A stretch of 64,000 bases of DNA from positions 358,047-422,046 of the forward strand of contig CAJNDS010002449.1 of NCBI GenBank assembly GCA_905221605.1, in the 5' to 3' direction. Below the pieces are notes generated by a model. It ran no database searches. It was not told where the DNA came from and saw only the letters and a program-made list of their open reading frames with translations. Of this stretch, positions 42,930 through 53,671 are shown in pieces. This DNA is from Symbiodinium natans (taxonomy: Eukaryota > Sar > Dinophyceae > Suessiales > Symbiodiniaceae). A program made the translations under genes and the position numbers. Position 1 is the first letter of the stretch. Each line of letters starts with the position of its first letter.

Positions 42930-43324
42930 AAGAACATGGGCATGTATGCAACAGATGACAGTGGTATGACCTTGCTGCTTCATGCGGCATTCTATGGCCA
43001 GCTACCTGTTGTGAACCTGCTGCTTGAGGAGGGTGTCCGTCTGAGTGTACCAGGAGTCGACGGCCTCACGGCCTTGCAGTGGGCTGCGCTACATGGTTAT
43101 TCCAACCTCACAGACCTCTTTCTTAAAATGGGAGCACAAAAAGAGGCAACAGGGAGCAACGGGAGCACGCCGCTCATCTTGGCCGCGGCCCACGGGCACC
43201 TAGAAGTCATGCGCAACTTGCTCCTGTACCAAGCTCAAGTGGAAGGCACCGGCAATGGGGACCAGACGCCTTTGATGTGGGCGGCCAAAAGCGGCCAGCT
43301 GGATGCAGTGAAGCTCCTACAGAG
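42930..43324 (+). CDS. Ankyrin/membrane gene, exon with about four ankyrin repeats
   Basis: The acceptor is TTCTTCCGCAG. The frame reads KNMGMYATDDSGMTLLLHAA, GLTALQWAALHGYSNLTDLF, GSTPLILAAAHGHLEVMRNL and QTPLMWAAKSGQLDAVKLLQ. It ends after CTACAGAG at a GA-type donor (GAATCT). Joining to 43453 gives KLLQRNGAKLHKRDYRGW, which keeps ankyrin phase. Confidence 0.75.
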
Positions 43325-43452
43325 GAATCTGGGTTACGCCTAGTAAGGTACTTGAAGTTTTTCATGCAAACGTTTTAAGATCCATAAGCAACTAGAATTC
43401 CTTCGCACCATAACGTCACCAAACAAGTCTTAGCAGCTTAGCAGCGATCCAG

Positions 43453-43741
43453 GAACGGGGCAAAGCTTCATAAGCGAGATTATCGTGGCTGGACGCCGCT
43501 TACTTGGGCGGCAAGGAGTGGAGCAGAACAAACAGTCAAATATTTGTTAGGAGAGGGATCACAGTCTCAGCTGCGTGGCGTGGACGTGAATGGCCGGACG
43601 CTACTGATGATAGCTGCTTTGCATGGACATTCCCATGTGGCAAAGCTCCTTGTCGATCAGGGGGCCAAAGTGAATCAAAATGTCAGCAACTTAACGGCCC
43701 TGATGTGGGCAGCAGCACATGGCCACCCAAAGATGGTGGAG
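43453..43741 (+). CDS. Ankyrin/membrane gene, exon before the giant intron
   Basis: The acceptor is GCGATCCAG. The frame reads NGAKLHKRDYRGWTPLTWAA, NGRTLLMIAALHGHSHVAKL, NLTALMWAAAHGHPKMVE. It ends at ATGGTGGAG before a GC donor (GCTGGC). The next exon at 61375 continues VLHDVRADLEATDLNGMTA, so the joined repeat has exactly the consensus 18-residue helix pair. Confidence 0.75.
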
Positions 43742-43779
43742 GCTGGCACCAATTCCGGCTACAGTTTGCATTATGTGGG

Positions 43780-45008
<1,229 letters not shown>

Positions 45009-45304
45009 TGTGAAGTCGACCAGCACTGGACTTGCACTAAGCCAATGCAATCACAGCCCGGTCACGCTGTTTTACGACTTCGCGAGTTCAAGCACTTGTG
45101 CAGCTACGCCTGAGTGCGTCCGGTCGGACCGCACAGCAACCTAAGAGCTACTGTACGACTCTACCGTGCTCAAAGGCACAAGCTCAGTACTTGAGCCAAA
45201 ATATTGGCATTGTTACGAATTGCAAAACTACACATGCAAAGAAAACTACAGTACTGGTTCTGGCAGCTCTGCACATGCAGCGTGCGTGCTTAGACCTGCT
45301 CACA
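45009..45304 (-). repeat. 3' LTR of the large element
   Basis: 296 bp, with perfect 5-bp terminal inversion (TGTGA/TCACA). The first 230 bp (plus orientation) are nearly identical to 59937-60170, with about three differences. The last 60-70 bp are strongly diverged except for the final GACCTGCTCACA. Confidence 0.9.
45190..45202 (-). promoter_or_regulatory. Spliced-leader-like sequence in the 3' LTR
   Basis: The minus strand reads ATTTTGGCTCAAG, identical to the last 13 bases of the dinoflagellate spliced leader as I remember it (ending CCATTTTGGCTCAAG). It is in element sense. Only the 3' part matches; the upstream bases differ. Confidence 0.6.
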
Positions 45305-45313
45305 TTCGCCCCT
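45305..45313 (-). other. Polypurine-like tract before the 3' LTR
   Basis: The minus strand reads GAGGGGCGAA directly before the TGTG of the LTR, as expected for a plus-strand primer site of an LTR retroelement; one C interrupts it. Confidence 0.5.
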
Positions 45314-45944
45314 CAGCCGAGGCTTCCAGCTCATCTCGAGCTCGGAGTGCAGCAGGCACTCGCGCTAACACAGAAAGGAAAGGGAGAGGGTGTCGCGTGC
45401 GACCGCGGTGGTCCGCACATCATGAGCATTGGCATGCGGCAGGGACGCTAGCCCGCACCACCACAACGAACGCACGACGACAGCAACCCTCAGCAGCCCT
45501 TTCCCCGGAGGTCCTCACCCTTTTGCTGGTGGGCGAGGCTCTTGAATCCTCGAGCTGGTCTCTAGCTGCCAGTACGCAGACTATGGTACAAATGGTACAC
45601 TGTACAAACTACCGGCCCTAAGCTACGGCTACGGCTACTCACCTATCCAGAACTACCCTACGGGCTACCGGACTCAGCGAGAGCCGCGCACATCGCTTGT
45701 GCCGCAGCCAGTGCAACTCGCACGCGCTTCGGCGAGCGCACTGCCGCGACCAGGACACGGTCCGCAGCAGCCGCAACGGGCTGGGAAGAAAAGTGCGGGT
45801 AGGCAAAATGGGCAGGGAAAACCCCTGCCGCGGCTCTTCGCCCGCAAGCAAAACACAACCAAAAGAGGCTCGACAGCGTGCCGCGCTGTGATGCCTGAGA
45901 AATCGCGTGGAAACCCCTTCCACGCCGCGCCGACTGGCCGCAGC
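45314..45944. other. 3' untranslated region of the element
   Basis: Between the third ORF and the 3' LTR. Contains short frames only and one copy of the dispersed GC-rich motif at 45743-45767. Confidence 0.5.
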
Positions 45945-48900
45945 CTACTCGATACCCTGTGGAGCAGTGTTGGGGGCACGAGTGGCGTTGCCAGCCACGT
46001 TGGAGCTACTGGCTCGCTCCAACTGAGGGCGCTTTGCAACCGCCTCATCGAGGGAGAATGCCTCTGCCGACACCCTCAGAAAATCCTCGATGTAGGACTG
46101 CGCGACCGGGTGCGTCTTGGGGACCTCCAGCCTAAGCCCTGCCTCCGCATTGGCCTTGCTGCTCGTGGTAAAATTGAGGCTCCCAATCAGCACCACCGCG
46201 CCATCAGGCCGCAGTAGGCAAAGGGCCTTGGCATGCTGAAGCCCTTGAATCCCAGTGCCTACCTTAGCCCCGCGGCCGTCGCGAGCATAGGCGTCGCGCA
46301 CGGATGTGCCGCAACCCACCTTCACCTCGGCGCCTGCAGCCGCCAAGCGTTTCAACGCTTGCCACTGCAGTTTGGTGCGGTGGCATTGCCCCATGTCGGC
46401 GACAATCCGAACGCCTGCGCCCTTGCTAAGCGACGCTTCGATTGCCTCGATGCAGGATGGGCAATCTAAGCTGTACGCCCGGATGTAAACCACATCCTCT
46501 GCTGCTCCAGACCCAAGCAGCGTTTGGGCGGCCTGAACGTATGGCCCGCCCGCAAGGAATTCCACTTCTTTGACTGGAGAACTCCTAGCGGGAACTGGGC
46601 CCTTGTTCCTCCGGCTGGGTGTGCGCGCCACAGTGGCAGTGGTGGCACGTTGCACGGAGCCGGACTGTGCGTGGGCTGCGCTCGCTCCATCTGCCGGGGC
46701 CGCGGCCAGGTCACGACCCGCGAGCCCCTGAAAGCAGGAGAGCCCGCGGCTCTTGGCCGCGAGTTGGGAGAAACACCCTTCACTGTTCCCCAAACCCAAC
46801 ACCACCTTACCCTTAGCTAGGGCATCGGAGGCGGTACTCCGAATGGAGTCTGTGAGCGCAGGACCCGCGCCTCGCTGGGCCGCGTGCAAAAACCCTAGGG
46901 AACGAGCGGTGTCCATTGCGGCATCGCAATGCCCGCAACGTCCCTCTGCCAGGTAAGCACGACAGCCACAGGCAGCTGTCTCCTCCTTGAGGTGCACCCA
47001 AACCTTATGGGTCACCCCTTTCTTGGTGCTCGCGACCTCAAACGTCGCTTCAGAGCCAAGGAGTTGAGACAGCCGCGCCACAGGGGCCGCGGTGTTGCCA
47101 TGTCGCAGATGCGCAATGCGATTGGCAACGGCACGACTCACGTACCACAGAACAGCGCCGCACAAGATCACTACCACCAGAGTGATGGCTGTTCCGGCGA
47201 CCCACACGGTCCGCCTCGCCCCGTGACCGATTTCCTCGACCACGTCGGCCGAAATCGTTGCAACCGCGTGCATCGAGTCCTCGACAACGTGCACAGCCCC
47301 GCGGTGCAGCTGCAAGGCAATCGGCGCCGACGCTGCGGCCGCCAGGCCCCACCAGCCGTTGATGTTCCCGTTGAGGGCATGCATCAACCGATTGAGGAGC
47401 CCGCGACCCAGGAAAAGGGGGGTCCGCGGCGGAAGCGGAACACTCGGCGGCGGCCGGGCCGACCCGCGCGGGAAGGCTGGGACCCAGCTTGTGCTTGGGC
47501 GGGGCTGGAGCGCGGCAACTATGCCCGCGGCGTAAGCGCCCCAGGCGTACTTGCCCCTCCCCTTGGGCTTGCCCTTGGCATCGGACTTGCCTCTGCCCTT
47601 CGGCTTGCCCTGGCCCTTGCCACGGGCGTCTGCCCAAGCACTCCAAGGGTCGCGGCCCTTGCCGTAGGTCGCGTCTTCGCGACGTCGCTTACCACCCCTC
47701 TTCTTGTGTTTGTTTCTGAGAAGGGGTTGGATGGTTTCTTCGTCCATCGCACGATTCGCCAAAAGGATCTCGTGCTCCAGCTCGTCCTGGCTGCTTTCGG
47801 AGCCGGAGTTCCTTTCCTCGCCGCGCCGCGGATCAGGGATCCCGCGAGAGACGACCTCTGCCAAACGGAGAGGGGTGCTGCAGCGAAAGCACAACTGCCT
47901 GAATGAAAGGTTCCATTCATAGCAGTTAGGGCACTGCCACCCTGCAATGCGGAGCGCTTCGCTGATGTGATCATCGCGCTCCGCCTTCTCCGCCTGGCGC
48001 CGTTCTCGCTTCTTGGCGCGCTCGGCCGCCTGCGCCTCCTCGGCCGCCTGGAGGGCTTCAGCGAGTTCCTCATCGCTGAGAAGCCTCGCGGCATCTGCCC
48101 GCGCTTGTTGTTCTTCAAGCTCTTCGGCAGAAAACCTCCGCCTCCACTGCTCTGGCGCGGTTTGAGGGTCGACCTCCCACCACCCGATGTCGATCCCGTT
48201 GATCCATCGGCCGTCGCACGGGGCGCCCGCCTCCGGGCCGCCCGCGTGCGTGGTGAGGCACTGGTCCTCGGTGACCGGGTTAATGGCTTCGCAGAAGAAG
48301 CACCGCCAGCTGCCGTAGGGGTAAAAGCGGCCTTCGACGTAGGCTCGGTTGGCTGGGAGGGCGACCTCGTCCGCCTCATCCGCGGTGGCTGCCTCCATCT
48401 CAACCGAGACCTCCTCGTCCTTGACGACCTCAGCCTCCTCCTCCTGTTCCTCCTTGGCCAGGGGCTCTTCTCGCTCCGTGCGAACCTCGGCGCGCATCAA
48501 AATGACGTCAAGGCTATCCGCGGCTGGGTCGCCCGCGAAGAAGGAGTCGATCTCCTTGGCATGGAGATCGTCAAGAGGCGTCACCAGGTCCGGCGAGTAA
48601 TCTCGCTTGGAGCGACGCTCGGCCAGGCGCCGCTGGACGTCGCTCTTCGGCGGCCCGAGGGCCCGCCCGCGCGGAGCGGCCTCCCGCGGAGGCCCGGGAT
48701 CGGCCTCCTCCGTGGGCTCGCTCTTGGGCGTGGACCCTCCATCGCTTCCCTCTGGAGGGGGATCCAGCTCGGGGTCATCGCGAAGCCACCCCGGTGGATG
48801 GCTACCACCATAAATGTGGTGCGATCCATCCTCAAGCTGGATTCGGTCCCCTCGCTTCAGGAGCGGGACCCTCGAGTGATCGTACCCGTTGGCTTTGTGG

Positions 48901-50668
48901 TACCTAATCACTCGGAGCATGGGCACCTCCCCATACCCACCGTCCTTTCCTCGGCTCAACAGCCGTCCCCGCCAGTCCTGACGAAAAGGGTCAAGAGGTG
49001 CGGAGGGGCTGATCCCCAGGTTGGGCGGAAGGGAGGCGCCATGGCAGGCCGCCTGATGCAAGTGGTATTGCACTAGCGACTCAAAAGCCAGCCCGCATCC
49101 AGGGGCGGAGCACCCATAGTGGCCGTCAGCATTGGGGCGAGGCACCTCTGGGGCCGGGGCGGACTGGACAGTCCCGCCTCTTGAAGGCCTGGCGGAACTG
49201 CTCGCTCCCTCAACCCCGGGGGCATCCTGACCATCGTCAGACACCTCTTCCCCGTCGGCGCCTTCCCCGGCCGCCCGACTCTCTCCCTCACGGCGCAGAG
49301 TTTTGAGGGACTCCTCACGCTTGGTGATCTTCTCCAGCTTCACCATCGCGGTTCCCGCAACCTCCAGTATTTTCGACTGGAGCTTCTGCGCTCTCAGAAG
49401 AGCTTCGGACCGCGCGAGGTACTCCTTCGCGCTGGTGACCACCGACTGGCCGAGCACGAGGACTCCTTCCTCTGTGCTCTCGGCCTGGGCCCCACTAGCG
49501 GGCTCCTCGTCCTCCTTTACTTTGACCGCGGCTTGGGGCGCCCGCGTGTCGGGAAGATCCGAGCTGGAACTATCTTCCTCGACACCTTCAGGTTCTTGGG
49601 CTGCCTCTTCCTCGAGCGAGTCTTCGGCCTCGAGGACATTGGGGCCAGGGACGTTGCGCCTAGGGTACACCTTGGGCTTCGCTGGAACGATCGAAGTCCT
49701 AGGAGTCCCTGAAGCGCCCCCTTTGACCTTAGGCGCGGCCTTAGGAGGGGTAACAGGTTGGGCGGCCCCCGCGGCCATGACACGGCCCGCAGGGGCCAGC
49801 ACAACCGTCGAGGAGCTCGCCGCGCCACTGCTGGCCGCAGCAGCTTGGGACGCTTGGACCGTGCCCAGTTTCGGTCCTCGCCCCAACGGCGGGTGGGGGC
49901 CCGCACTGGTGTCGCCTAAACTCTTTAGGTCGACATGCTGGACCAACCGATCCACTTCCAACTCAGCTATCAAGACTGAGTAGACAGGCGAGCCCTTGGG
50001 GAGTGCCCAGATGCGGGAAATGCCGGTGGCTCTAATCTGGCCAGTGAGGGCCACCCCATCCGCTCCACATACTCCAGCATAGATGGGCACTCCGGCGTCC
50101 CGCAGGACCGCCAGTCGGACCTCGACTATGCAAGTCGATCCGCGGCGGAACCCGCGCCTTCCGTCCTCCCACTGCGTGGGGCAGTGTCCTAGGACGTAGT
50201 GCACCCCGAGGCGGCCTCCCGGCCCGCCGCCGGGGATCAAGCCATTCTGGATCATGCTTGGCACGACATGCAAGTCCGTGCCGTGCCACATGGCCGGGCC
50301 ATACCGATATATCAGGTCGTTGATGGCCGTCTCACTTAGGCCCTCCATCATGAACCCCATCGGATGGCCACAATCGGCAGAGTGGCCTTGAAAGGCACGA
50401 AGGAAACCAGCGTGAGAGGTGTCCAACCTCGGTTTCCGCTGGTTGGCGTCGTGCGCGACCGCCTGGTTGTACTGGTTGATGGTGATGCCGAGTTGTTCGA
50501 TCAACTCATCAACCGGGTAGAGGCCGCCCGGACCGAACCGGCCTCTTCGCCGTGCCGCATGCATCGGACTAGCAGGCGCTGCACGTCTTCGATCGAGGGC
50601 ATGCCCTTTCGGCCCTTAGGGCCTGGGCTCTTGCTCTTGCCCCTGCCCTTCGATCCTCCTCCACCCAT
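45945..50668 (-). CDS. Third ORF: Tpt1/KptA-like phosphotransferase, zinc fingers, membrane segment and PLD-like domain
   Basis: ATG at 50668 (MGGGGSKGRGKSKSPGPKG) gives EDVQRLLVRCMRHGEEAG, the Arg-His start of Tpt1. The frame must then shift by one base near 50540 into the 1,539-codon frame with LYPVDELIEQLGI, LRAFQGHS, WHGTDLHVVPSMIQNGLIPG, GRLGVHYVLG and CGADGVALTG. These are the ordered blocks of Tpt1/KptA, which removes a 2'-phosphate from RNA using NAD+. Further on: acidic linkers; a C2H2 finger (YGCSAPGCGLAFESLVQYHL, 49035-49125); two RanBP2-like fingers (WRCFFCEAINPVTEDQC, 48260-48310; WQCPNCYEWNLSFRQLCFRC, 47870-47950); a membrane helix (ITLVVVILCGAVLWYVS, about 47150); a SWIM-like CGCRAYLAEGRCGH (about 46950); and a C-terminal PLD-family domain (YIRAYSLDCPSCIEAIEASL, GLQHAKALCLL, LIGSLNFTTSSKANAEAG). 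The PLD motif has H-x-K and G-S-x-N, but the usual Asp is displaced. Confidence 0.75.
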
Positions 50669-50731
50669 CGCGGCACTGAGGCCCGCGGCTTTGCTGGACC
50701 TCCGACGGGCGAGGAAAACCTGACGCGCCCT

Positions 50732-53671
50732 TCAGCGGCCAGGACACGGCCCGCTACAAGGGGCCGGTGTGCAGTAGTGGTAGGCAGCCGCTCCCGCGCG
50801 GCCAGGGCACGGCCCGCAGCGGGGCCTTGTGGTTGACCACGAAGGTCCGGGCGACCGATTGGTCGCTCCCGCGCGGTCTGGTCGCGACCCGCAGCGGGGC
50901 GCAGTGCACAGGCACGAACGCGGGGAGGGACTACCTACCCTAGGCTCTACAACGCACTTGAACCGCTGCGGCGGGGGTTTGGGGAGTTTCCTTAAGGTCT
51001 GGGCTCTAAGGCTTCTACGGCTTCTGCTTCGACCTTGGACCGAACCTCTAGGCCTGCTTGCAAGACACTGGCTGCTAGACAGACGAACGAAGCTGCACGC
51101 GACGAACGACGAAAAATCCTTCTGCCCGCAGACCGGCGACCTGGGAAACGGCCCGCCCCAAAAACACCCGCCCTGGACACAGAAACACCCGAACAGCCCC
51201 AACATCCTGAGCATCAGAACGCGCGTGGGGTGATTCTGGTCTGAGCGCGCCGCGTCATGGTTCGCGCGCTTGGCGTCGTGCGCACCGCGAACGCCTAAGG
51301 CTTCAAGAGCAGACGACGCGCTCTGCGGAGCCGCGACTACTCCCTTGGCGCACGCTTCGCGCACCGCCCCCTCGGCTTGGGCGTCAGTGAAAAACCGCCC
51401 ATCAATGACCCTACCTGTCCTAACAGTAAGATCATCCACGTAGGCTATCCACTCCTTAGTATACTTAAGGCGCCTACCTCTGCCGGGGGCATAGGCCCTA
51501 TCAACCACAAAGTTGAAATCATCTGGGCCGTTAATCGGGCCAAAGGTGAGGCCGACAGGGAGATATTTCCCTGATCTTGCCACAATGGCCAACACCTCGC
51601 GAGCACGCTTGGTGTTCCTAATTTGATTAAACCCACTAACCGCATCCACGAAGGTATACCAAACCGAACCTACTGCGGCGGCGAGCACATCGCTACCCCG
51701 CCGACAATAGTACGTGGAGCGCTTAATTCGGGCATTCACACGGCGGTAGTCAACCACCAAGCGTCGCTTCCTATGCCGCTTGTAGCTGGGCATTTCCTTG
51801 GTCGGAAACGGCGCAGATCCCCAAGCCGAGCTGCCGCGGATCAACTGACCCCGCTTGCATTCTTCTTCAAGCTTGTCGTCGACCCATTGCGCGGACTCGC
51901 CCCTCAGACTGTGAGGCTGGGACGAGACCGGCGGCCCGGTGGGGATGCAGTCATGGGCGAACTTCCTGACCGTGGTCCTGGTGGTGTCCTCCACCCAGAA
52001 CCCAGCGGCCTTTCGCCGTATGACCTCTCTGACGGCTGCGATGTCAGCATCGGTCAGCCCTGGTCTGGTTGGTCCAGGCTCGATCTTCAAACCCGACCAT
52101 ACGAGGTCTCGATAGGCCTCGGTGCGCCTAGGATCCTCCGCGACCTTTTCGCCCGCAAGAGCGTAGACCTCAAGGTCAGCCCGGACGGAATCCCAGTCCT
52201 TGGCGTCCGCCTTGGTTCGCCAAAACGCTTCTTTCTCAGCGGCGTACTTATCCACCTCCTTATCCAGCTCCGCACGCTCCGCTGGCGTGAGGTCCTCGCC
52301 CGAGCGCACGTCCGGGAGGGGAACGACTGGAGAGGGCTGTGGTGCAGCCGCGGCGTTATCCGCACCCGCAGTGGCTGGAAAGCTTTCAACTGCAGCGGTG
52401 CACAGCTCTTCTGCGCCCCTCAGACCAAGGTCCTGGAGTGATGCGCAGAAAGCCGCCCCTATGAGGTTGTAGTCGGCCTGCGCGCGCCCAACGTGCTTGT
52501 GCTGCACTGCGCCTAACGCATCCGGCCTACCACACCTCAAACCAACCGATTCCAAGCTGAAATCGGCGAGCCACAGGGCCCCGCTCTCAACGAGGTGGCC
52601 GCGGCCACTGGCCCGCGCGAACTGGCATATGTCAGCCCGCACGAAAGCCCAAGGCCAGCGTGGCTCTGCGAGCGTCCCAGACAAGGCGCCCCACTCCTCT
52701 AGCCGCCAGGGTTCCCACTCGCCCTTTTGTGCCTGCAAATGCAGCGCGACGTGGGCGCCCGCGCGCGTGCGTTCCTGCGCACACCGGACGACTAGCTGAA
52801 GGAAAGCTCGGGGCACATTCTTGCCCTCAAGCCCAATCACGAGCACCTTCGGCTCTGCGCGCAAAACCGCGCCGCTAATTGCCTCTAAGTGCCCTTCTGC
52901 GGCCAGGTTCCAGGTGATCCCGTAGGCCTGCTTGCCTTGCACACAAGCTGGAACAACCCTGTACCCGTGCCTCCTAGCCGCGTCGGAAACGACCGCGTCA
53001 CCCCAAGCAACCTCTAAGACATCGGCAACCCCTCCAAGGAAATACTGCCGGAACCAACTCTCGACAGCACCCGACTCTGGGGAAGCCCTAGGCTGCAACA
53101 CGCGGGGTTCCGCGACCAAGAGGTCCGCGAGGGCCTCTCGGATCGAGAGCACACTCGTGCCGGCGCGAGGCGCTCGCTCGAGCGTCCTGTCCTGCAACGA
53201 ATACGCTCCCTTGTCCAACTTTCTGGCCGAGGCTGCAGCAAGCACGCCGTCGCGGTTTAGGTCGATCTTGGAAATGATTTCCTTAACGGAAACCGCTTCG
53301 TGGGCCGGACGGGTCCCTTCTGAAAGCGTGAGCGCTCCGTCCTCGGCGACAAATGCAAGCCGCCATTTGACGCGAACCCCGCTGGCGTCGGGGAGATAGC
53401 GGTGGACGCCGACCTGCGCACGGGCCGCATCCACCTGCGTAACCCGTCCTAACCTGCACACCTTCGGGCCTCCACCTACACCCCGATAGGCGATGCGGTC
53501 GCCAAGGCGGAGGACGAAGTCCCTCCCGCGCCTGGTCAGCGTGAACTCCACCTGCTTGGCGTCGCCTTGAACCTGCTGCCCTAAGCTGGGGCGAGACAAG
53601 TCGTCCCCGCCGGTTCGCCCCCAGCACCTTTTGAACTTCTTGGTGGACTCGCTCGTTTGCGCCCAACTCAC
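50732..53671 (-). CDS. Integrase tail, methyltransferase-like region and RT fingers/palm (YVDD)
   Basis: It overlaps the previous ORF in a +1-shifted frame. The start continues the integrase C-terminal domain (RGRDFVLRLGDRIAYRG, VCRLGRVTQVD). A middle region (VADVLEVAWGDAVVSDAARR through WPWAFVRADICQFARASGRG) resembles the methyltransferase-fold-like module that I associate with dinoflagellate retroelement polyproteins; this is a weak assignment. Then come the RT fingers/palm: HDCIPTGPPVSSQPHSLRGE, GSSAWGSAPF, RRLVVDYRRVN, FVDAVSGFNQI, FGPINGPDDFN and AYVDDLTVRTG (51380-52010). Both catalytic Asp motifs (FVDA and YVDD) are intact. The thumb and RNase H that should follow are not here; they are encoded 5 kb upstream in the other ORF. 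The last 200 codons (after about 51300) are GC-rich and repeat-bearing and may be untranslated. Confidence 0.8.
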   Translation of the reverse strand: MSWAQTSESTKKFKRCWGRTGGDDLSRPSLGQQVQGDAKQVEFTLTRRGRDFVLRLGDRIAYRGVGGGPKVCRLGRVTQVDAARAQVGVHRYLPDASGVRVKWRLAFVAEDGALTLSEGTRPAHEAVSVKEIISKIDLNRDGVLAAASARKLDKGAYSLQDRTLERAPRAGTSVLSIREALADLLVAEPRVLQPRASPESGAVESWFRQYFLGGVADVLEVAWGDAVVSDAARRHGYRVVPACVQGKQAYGITWNLAAEGHLEAISGAVLRAEPKVLVIGLEGKNVPRAFLQLVVRCAQERTRAGAHVALHLQAQKGEWEPWRLEEWGALSGTLAEPRWPWAFVRADICQFARASGRGHLVESGALWLADFSLESVGLRCGRPDALGAVQHKHVGRAQADYNLIGAAFCASLQDLGLRGAEELCTAAVESFPATAGADNAAAAPQPSPVVPLPDVRSGEDLTPAERAELDKEVDKYAAEKEAFWRTKADAKDWDSVRADLEVYALAGEKVAEDPRRTEAYRDLVWSGLKIEPGPTRPGLTDADIAAVREVIRRKAAGFWVEDTTRTTVRKFAHDCIPTGPPVSSQPHSLRGESAQWVDDKLEEECKRGQLIRGSSAWGSAPFPTKEMPSYKRHRKRRLVVDYRRVNARIKRSTYYCRRGSDVLAAAVGSVWYTFVDAVSGFNQIRNTKRAREVLAIVARSGKYLPVGLTFGPINGPDDFNFVVDRAYAPGRGRRLKYTKEWIAYVDDLTVRTGRVIDGRFFTDAQAEGAVREACAKGVVAAPQSASSALEALGVRGAHDAKRANHDAARSDQNHPTRVLMLRMLGLFGCFCVQGGCFWGGPFPRSPVCGQKDFSSFVACSFVRLSSSQCLASRPRGSVQGRSRSRRSLRAQTLRKLPKPPPQRFKCVVEPRVGSPSPRSCLCTAPRCGSRPDRAGATNRSPGPSWSTTRPRCGPCPGRAGAAAYHYCTPAPCSGPCPGR

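Noticed and set aside
46929-49983. Long plus-strand frames (325, 369 and 226 codons) opposite the third ORF
   Set aside because: Antisense shadows of a GC-rich coding frame. All recognisable motifs are on the minus strand.
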